This document shows, piece by piece, positions 59,700 to 64,000 of a stretch of DNA of 64,000 bases. The stretch is from assembly GCA_013823135.1 (NCBI GenBank), contig PNLP01000023.1, forward strand, positions 35,121-99,120. Reading direction: 5' to 3'. The notes beneath the pieces are model-generated. The model saw only the letters and a program-made list of their open reading frames with translations, was not told the origin of the DNA and searched no databases. Origin of the DNA: Planctomycetaceae bacterium. GTDB taxonomy: Bacteria; Planctomycetota; Planctomycetia; Gemmatales; Gemmataceae. The position numbers were made by a program, and so were the translations under genes. Within the stretch, counting starts at the first letter, position 1. The number at the start of each line of letters is the position of its first letter.

Positions 59700-61622
59700 G
59701 TGTCCACCTCCGACACGATCGACGAACTCCTGATCCGCTGGCAAGACCTTCGCCAGCGTGGCCTCCCCGCGTCGGTGCGTGAGTTGTGCGTCGATCACCC
59801 GGAACTGATAGACGAACTGGCCAAGCGCATCAGTGCTTTCGAGTCGATGGAAGCACTTCTGGGTCTGGGGCCGCACGCGACGCTTCCCGCAGTGAACCAC
59901 AATCACGACGTTCCGTACCACCTTGCCGAAAAGTTGCTCCCCCTCGGGTATGAACTGCTCGAAATCATCGACCACGGCGGGATGGGGGTTGTCTACAAGG
60001 CGAACCAGGTCAAGCTCCGGCGGATCGTCGCGGTGAAGATGATCGCGGGCTTCCGGGTTGGGCCGAAGCAACTCGCCCGCTTTCGCGTGGAAGTCGAGGC
60101 AGTCGCTCAGTTACAGCACCCGCACATCGTGCAGATCTACGAAGTCGGCGAAGTCGATGGTCACTCGTTCTTCTCGATGGAGTACCTGGACGGCGGAACC
60201 CTGTCGCATCAACTGGAAGCCGGGCCACTGGCACCACGGGCTGCCGCGGAATTGCTGGAGGTTCTCGCCAGGGCCATTCACCATGCCCACACCCGCAACA
60301 TCGTCCATCGCGATCTAAAACCGGGGAACATTCTTTTGAATGCGGAGTGCGGAACGCGGAGTGCGGAATTCAAGCATGAGTCGGCCGGTACTGATTCCGC
60401 ACTCCGAATTCCGCACTCCGCAATTGTTCCGAAGGTGGCCGACTTCGGTTTGGCCAAGCGGCTGGGGTCGGACTCGGACCACACCGCGACGGGCGAAGTT
60501 GTCGGCACGCCAAACTACATGGCACCCGAGCAGGCCGCGGGCCGCAGCAACACGAGCGGCCCCGCGTGCGATCAGTACGCCCTCGGGGCCATTTTGTACG
60601 AGGCACTGACTGGTCGCCCGCCGTTCCAGTCGAACACCGTGCTCGAAACCCTGCGGATGGTCGTTTCGGACGAGCCAGAATCACCTCGAAGTATTCGGCC
60701 CGAAATTCCGCGTGACCTCGAAGCGATCTGCTTGAAATGCCTGGAGAAGAAGCCAGCACACCGCTACCCCACGGCGGAAGCACTTGCCGACGACCTGCGG
60801 CGGTTCCTGGCCGGGCTTCCGGTCGTGGCACGGCCGCAGTCTCGCGTTGCTCGCGGCCTGAAGTGGTGTCGCCGCCGGCCCGCGTTGATGGGTTTGCTTC
60901 TCCTGCTCGCCCTCGCACCGGTGGCGATTGCGACATGGAAACGGATCGAGAGTGAGAATCGTCAGGCGCGTATTGTGGCGCGTGCGGTCGAGGTCGCACC
61001 GCAAGCCCGCGAGATATTGCAGCGGCACTGCTACGAGTGCCACGGCGAACGTGTCGAACGGAAGTTGCTCGTGCTGGATCGCGTGTCGCTACTCGATCCG
61101 AGCCGGAAGAACGTCGTGCCCGGGCACCCCGATCAGTCTCGCCTCATTCAGCGAATTGTCGATGGTACGATGCCGCCGAAGGAAGAGGAACTGCGGTTGC
61201 CGCGTGTGTCGCCGCTGGAACTGAGCATCCTGCAAGAGTGGATCGCCGGGGGAGCGCCACCGTTCCCGCCTGAAGATCCGCAGTCGCCGACGCCGCCCGT
61301 GGTTCCTCGCTCCGAACTCGCGGCACAGGTGAAAGGCATCGTGATTCAGCACTGCTACGAGTGCCATCAACTGAAAGATGCAAAGGGCGGCATCCTGGTG
61401 ATGGATCACAACCTGTTAACCATTACGCGAGCGGTTGTGGTTCCCGGTCAACCGGAGAAGTCCGAGTTCTATCAACTGCTCGTCGCTGCGGACAACGATC
61501 CGTTACTGATGCCGCCCGTTGGGCAACCTCGGATGACGGCGGACGAGATCGAGACGATCCGCAAATGGATCGAGGCCGGAGCGCCGCCGTTCCCGGCAAC
61601 ACCGGCGAGCGGGGGACGTTAG
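59700..61622 (+). CDS. Transmembrane Ser/Thr kinase with two cytochrome c domains
   Basis: 640 residues from the GTG at 59700 (GGGAGG seven bases upstream). Kinase domain at 83-370: DHGGMGVVY loop, VAVKM lysine, HRDLKPGN (203-210), VADFG (246-250), GTPNYMAPEQ. Between the HRD and DFG motifs, residues about 215-242 are a repeat-derived insertion. One transmembrane helix, 395-411. Outside, two CYECH heme-c motifs (444-448 and 552-556) each followed by a GTMPP or LLMPP methionine, as in planctomycete cytochrome c (PSCyt1-like) domains. This could couple an extracytoplasmic redox state to kinase output. The C-terminal ASGGR and stop come from a dispersed repeat half. Confidence 0.9.
   Translation: MSTSDTIDELLIRWQDLRQRGLPASVRELCVDHPELIDELAKRISAFESMEALLGLGPHATLPAVNHNHDVPYHLAEKLLPLGYELLEIIDHGGMGVVYKANQVKLRRIVAVKMIAGFRVGPKQLARFRVEVEAVAQLQHPHIVQIYEVGEVDGHSFFSMEYLDGGTLSHQLEAGPLAPRAAAELLEVLARAIHHAHTRNIVHRDLKPGNILLNAECGTRSAEFKHESAGTDSALRIPHSAIVPKVADFGLAKRLGSDSDHTATGEVVGTPNYMAPEQAAGRSNTSGPACDQYALGAILYEALTGRPPFQSNTVLETLRMVVSDEPESPRSIRPEIPRDLEAICLKCLEKKPAHRYPTAEALADDLRRFLAGLPVVARPQSRVARGLKWCRRRPALMGLLLLLALAPVAIATWKRIESENRQARIVARAVEVAPQAREILQRHCYECHGERVERKLLVLDRVSLLDPSRKNVVPGHPDQSRLIQRIVDGTMPPKEEELRLPRVSPLELSILQEWIAGGAPPFPPEDPQSPTPPVVPRSELAAQVKGIVIQHCYECHQLKDAKGGILVMDHNLLTITRAVVVPGQPEKSEFYQLLVAADNDPLLMPPVGQPRMTADEIETIRKWIEAGAPPFPATPASGGR
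60338..60424. repeat. In-frame inverted repeat inserted in the kinase gene
   Basis: ATGCGGAGTGCGGAACGCGG and inverted copies of the same GCGGAGTGCGGAA unit form a stem across about 85 bases. The insertion keeps the frame and adds roughly 28 residues between the catalytic loop and DFG of the kinase. Confidence 0.75.
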
Positions 61623-61851
61623 TAACCGGTATCCCGATTAGCCGCGACGCGGAGTCTTCGGAGCGGACCGTGAGGCGTAACCGCAACTCCGAGTCTGGCA
61701 GTTGGGTGAAACGGGGATTGTGTGCGTGATACTGGTCGTGTGAAATGACGTCCGCAGGCGACAACACTGGGGCGAGCGGGCCAGTACACCTCGCACGACT
61801 TCTGTTGCAAAGACACGTATCGTTTCGTTTTCGATTCTGGAGGGCACACGG

Positions 61852-62289
61852 ATGGCGCAGCTTTCGGACGAAGCCCACAATCGCATACAAATTCTCTGCA
61901 AGATGGGCGACTCGCTCGCCAAGCAGGGCCAGTATCCGGCAGCCTTACAGCAATACTGGGCCGCGTGGGATTTGCTCCCTGAGCCGCAGACGGACTGGGA
62001 GGCGGCCACCTGGGTACTGGCCGCCATCGGCGACGCCAATTTCCTTGGCGGCGACTACGTTGCGGGGCGGGACAACCTGTCGATGGCGATGCACTGCCCA
62101 AACGCAATCGGCAACCCGTTCCTGCACCTGCGGCTTGGCCAGTGCCAGTTCGAGTTGGGCAACCTCGAACGGGCGGCGGACGAGCTGGCCCGCGCGTACA
62201 TGGGGGGCAGGTCAGACATATTCGAGGGCGCAGACAAATACTTCGCGTTCCTCAAGACCAGGCTCCAGCCACCACCGGGCGGTTGGTAG
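61852..62289 (+). CDS. TPR-type protein, secretion-chaperone-like fold
   Basis: 145 residues, soluble, made of tetratricopeptide-like helices (GDSLAKQGQYPAALQQYWAA, GDANFLGGDYVAGRDNLSMA, GQCQFELGNLERAADELARA). Similar small TPR proteins occur near polymorphic-toxin or secretion genes elsewhere, but no such gene is visible here. A 228-nt gap separates it from the kinase gene. Function unknown. Confidence 0.72.
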   Translation: MAQLSDEAHNRIQILCKMGDSLAKQGQYPAALQQYWAAWDLLPEPQTDWEAATWVLAAIGDANFLGGDYVAGRDNLSMAMHCPNAIGNPFLHLRLGQCQFELGNLERAADELARAYMGGRSDIFEGADKYFAFLKTRLQPPPGGW

Positions 62290-62319
62290 CCCAATAGACC
62301 CGTTGAATCTTAGTCACCT

Positions 62320-63012
62320 TCACCCGAAGCTGATGCCGGTCATCGCCACGGCTTCACGGAGTCGTTTCAGGTAGTCGGTGCGTGAGATGTTTGTCGCGCC
62401 GAGCCGTGTTGTGTGCGGAGTTTTCATCTGCACGTCGAGAAGGGCGAATCCGCGTTCGCGGAGGCGTGCGACGAGTGCCGCGAGTGCGACCTTCGAGCCG
62501 TCGGTCACGCGGTAGAACATGGACTCGGCCGCGAACACACCGCCGATGGCGAGACCGTAGATGCCGCCGGCGAGTTCGTCGCCCACCCACGTCTCGACGC
62601 TGTGGGCGTGCCCGAGGCGGTTCATTTCGGTGTACGCGGCGAGCATGTCCGGCGTGACCCAGGTTCCGCCCTCGCGGTTCTCGCCACACGATTGCATCAC
62701 GGTCGCGAAGCACTGGTTCACGGTCACACGGAATTTACCGGAACGAATGGTGCGTGCGAGTCGATGCGAGACGTGAAGCCCACCGTAACCGGGGGTGCCA
62801 TTGGGGTGATCCGCGAGCTCAAAGATGGCCCGCGGGTTGGGCGACCACCACAAGATCGGGTCGCCCTCGTTGAACCAGGGGAAAACGCCTTCGGAGTACG
62901 CCCGCAGGAGCATTCGCGGGCCGAGATCGCCACCGATGCCGACGAACCCGTCCTCGTCCGCGAGTTCTGGCGGAATCCAGGGCACGTCGCGGACTCGGGG
63001 TTCCCGGCTCAC
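62320..63012 (-). CDS. aat: Leucyl/phenylalanyl-tRNA-protein transferase
   Basis: 230 residues starting at the GTG that overlaps the upstream stop (GTGA). It adds Leu or Phe to N-termini of proteins for N-end-rule degradation by ClpAP. Motifs: VGIGGDLGPRMLLRAYSEGVF, PWFNEGDPILWWSPNPRAIF, TWVTPDMLAAYTEMNRLGHA and HSVETWVGDELAGGIYGLAI, with FFAESMFYRVTDGSKVAL. The larger open frame upstream is not family sequence. Confidence 0.93.
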   Translation of the reverse strand: MSREPRVRDVPWIPPELADEDGFVGIGGDLGPRMLLRAYSEGVFPWFNEGDPILWWSPNPRAIFELADHPNGTPGYGGLHVSHRLARTIRSGKFRVTVNQCFATVMQSCGENREGGTWVTPDMLAAYTEMNRLGHAHSVETWVGDELAGGIYGLAIGGVFAAESMFYRVTDGSKVALAALVARLRERGFALLDVQMKTPHTTRLGATNISRTDYLKRLREAVAMTGISFG

Positions 63013-63656
63013 TTGTCCTTTTCCTTGTCCTTTTCCTTCTCCAGCTTTTCCAACAAGGCCTTGGCCTCGGCTCCCGATTTGGTGGCCGGGAACTCCCGCG
63101 CGATGATCTCCAGCACGGGCTTGGCCGACGCGGGTTTCCCAGCATCGAGCAGTTTCTTCGCCAGCACGAGTTTCTTCGCCGCGTCGGCTTCCTCCGCAGC
63201 ACCCGGCGGCGGCGTCTCGATACCGCGTTCCCCCGTCGTGGTCATCCGCACCCATCCATCGTACTTGTCCCCTTCCTTGGACACCACCACGTAGCCGAGC
63301 CCAGGGCCAGCCTTCTTGAGCAGCGTATCGAGCGCCACTTCGAGGGGCTGGTTCTTCGCGGCGAACGTCATCTTCTGACCGAACGGGAAGCCTGGGCCGT
63401 AGCTGAGCATCAGCGGTTCGTCGGTCTTTTCTTCCGCGAGGTGCGCGAACTCCTTCAGGATTTCGCCGAGTTTGACCTCGGTGAAATCGACCGTCACCTT
63501 CGTTTTGAGCGACTTCGTCCTTGTGAACTCCGCAAGTGGCGTGTCCTTCACCACCAATTTTGCCGGTTCCTTCGCCGCCTGTGCGGCCACGGTACCGGGT
63601 TTCCCGGCCGACGAGATCAACCCCGCCGACAGCACCGCAAACAGGATCGCACGCAT
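63009..63656 (-). CDS. Secreted STN-like protein with charged C-terminal tail
   Basis: 215 residues from the ATG at 63656 (AGGA eight bases upstream). Signal peptide ILFAVLSAGLISSAG; then a region resembling secretin/TonB short N-domains (VTVDFTEVKLGEILKEFAHL, AKNQPLEVALDTLLKKAGPG, LGYVVVSKEGDKYDGWVRMT), and a helical TPR-like end with a Lys/Glu/Asp tail. Role unknown. The stop codon overlaps the aat start, so both are made from one message. Confidence 0.75.
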   Translation of the reverse strand: MRAILFAVLSAGLISSAGKPGTVAAQAAKEPAKLVVKDTPLAEFTRTKSLKTKVTVDFTEVKLGEILKEFAHLAEEKTDEPLMLSYGPGFPFGQKMTFAAKNQPLEVALDTLLKKAGPGLGYVVVSKEGDKYDGWVRMTTTGERGIETPPPGAAEEADAAKKLVLAKKLLDAGKPASAKPVLEIIAREFPATKSGAEAKALLEKLEKEKDKEKDK

Positions 63657-63673
63657 GAAATGATTCCTCATTG

Positions 63674-63805
63674 GGTCGTTGTCGGTTGGTTGTGGGTGGT
63701 TGGTTTACGGTGTTTCCTGTCGCGGAGTTTGCCCATCCCTCAGACACACTCGGAATGCCATTTTGAGGCTCCCGGCGACCTCCAACGAACCACAACCGAC
63801 CAGCA
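63674..63805. repeat. GT-rich inverted repeat, second copy
   Basis: GGTCGTTGTCGGTTGGTTGT near 63676 is mirrored by CCAACGAACCACAACCGACC near 63782. It is related to the pair at 38266-38356 and likewise stands at a gene boundary, here upstream of the secreted STN-like gene. Confidence 0.45.
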
Positions 63806-63949
63806 AAAACCGTGTAAGCGGAACTAGTTTACCTGATTACACTTCCGGCAAGCAGAAAAGTTCTCATTACGCTGTAACCTCGCTGGTTTGGGATCGCCGT
63901 TTCTCGTAAAATAACACCGTCATCAGGAGTGAGTTCCAAAGCCCTGCGG

Positions 63950-64000
63950 ATGACTCCAAAATCCACAGGTTCGAGCGAGGAGACGCAGTTGGCCGCACGC
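63950..64000 (+). CDS. Possible start of a gene cut by the window edge
   Basis: An ATG at 63950 opens 17 codons (MTPKSTGSSEETQLAAR) to the edge without a stop. Upstream CAGGAG is 18 nt away, too far for a normal site. Too short for any family judgement. Confidence 0.25.
   Translation, partial: MTPKSTGSSEETQLAAR

Noticed and set aside
1..64000. tRNA, rRNA or CRISPR arrays
   Set aside because: No cloverleaf, rRNA-like sequence or regularly spaced direct repeats found on reading the intergenic regions; a covariance-model scan would be decisive.

Overview
The window looks like a chromosomal segment of a planctomycete, most likely in or near the Gemmataceae. The evidence is the high-GC coding sequence and several family types typical of that group: TIGR02996 repeat-companion, Uma2, DUF4058, HEAT-repeat and ASPIC/UnbV secreted proteins, Ser/Thr kinases joined to other domains, and an ECF sigma factor beside a kinase. 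Many short hairpin repeats also sit between genes. No rRNA, tRNA, CRISPR array or phage was seen. The assignment rests on family content only.

Layout. 1-15 kb: mostly secreted or metabolic genes (partial PQQ-type propeller, esterase, TAT-exported oxidoreductase, a DUF4139 protein with a C-terminal metal-binding tail, NagA, a sigma-70-like factor, a HEAT protein, an isolated rplC, a sigma-54 activator, a propeller/CRTAC1 pair). 15.3-29.5 kb: the centrepiece, a light/redox-type bilin cassette. 29.6-46 kb: membrane DUF4105 protein, cNMP-binding/patatin protein, Uma2, D-xylonate dehydratase diverging from aldose epimerase, esterase, beta-CASP nuclease, DinB behind an SOS-like promoter, TPR and thioredoxin-like secreted proteins. 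46.3-54.2 kb: a Gld-type ABC operon (ATPase, permease, GldG-like, DUF4340). 54-64 kb: Nudix, a four-helix-bundle protein in a small repeat-bounded cassette, glgC, a glycosyltransferase, hpt, a DEDD exonuclease, ECF sigma plus a Ser/Thr kinase carrying two cytochrome c domains, aat and a secreted protein.

The bilin cassette. A ten-gene same-strand operon (17034-25689, gaps of 34 nt or less or ATGA overlaps) encodes a Ser/Thr kinase, a histidine-kinase-like sensor without a visible phospho-acceptor His, a 2Fe-2S ferredoxin, two V4R proteins, a small Pro/Ala-rich protein, two phycobiliprotein-like globins without any cysteine, a heme oxygenase, and a fusion of a second 2Fe-2S ferredoxin to a Ser/Thr kinase. 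A biliverdin-type hybrid bacteriophytochrome is convergent with it. A sigma-54-dependent activator gene lies just upstream, and a near-consensus -24/-12 promoter stands between it and the operon. The content resembles the bilin-biosynthesis-associated globin (BBAG) clusters described in non-photosynthetic bacteria, with two V4R proteins and an iron-sulfur protein. This version has no recognisable ferredoxin-dependent bilin reductase, and it adds kinases, one directly fused to a ferredoxin. My working model is: heme to biliverdin by the heme oxygenase with ferredoxin electrons; biliverdin to the phytochrome and possibly the globins; output through phosphorylation and sigma-54.

Dispersed repeats matter here. 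Hairpins of the GGCGAGCGGGG family terminate or even supply the stop codons of genes, an in-frame repeat sits inside a kinase catalytic domain, and a MITE-like element with a 9-bp target duplication lies upstream of the phytochrome.
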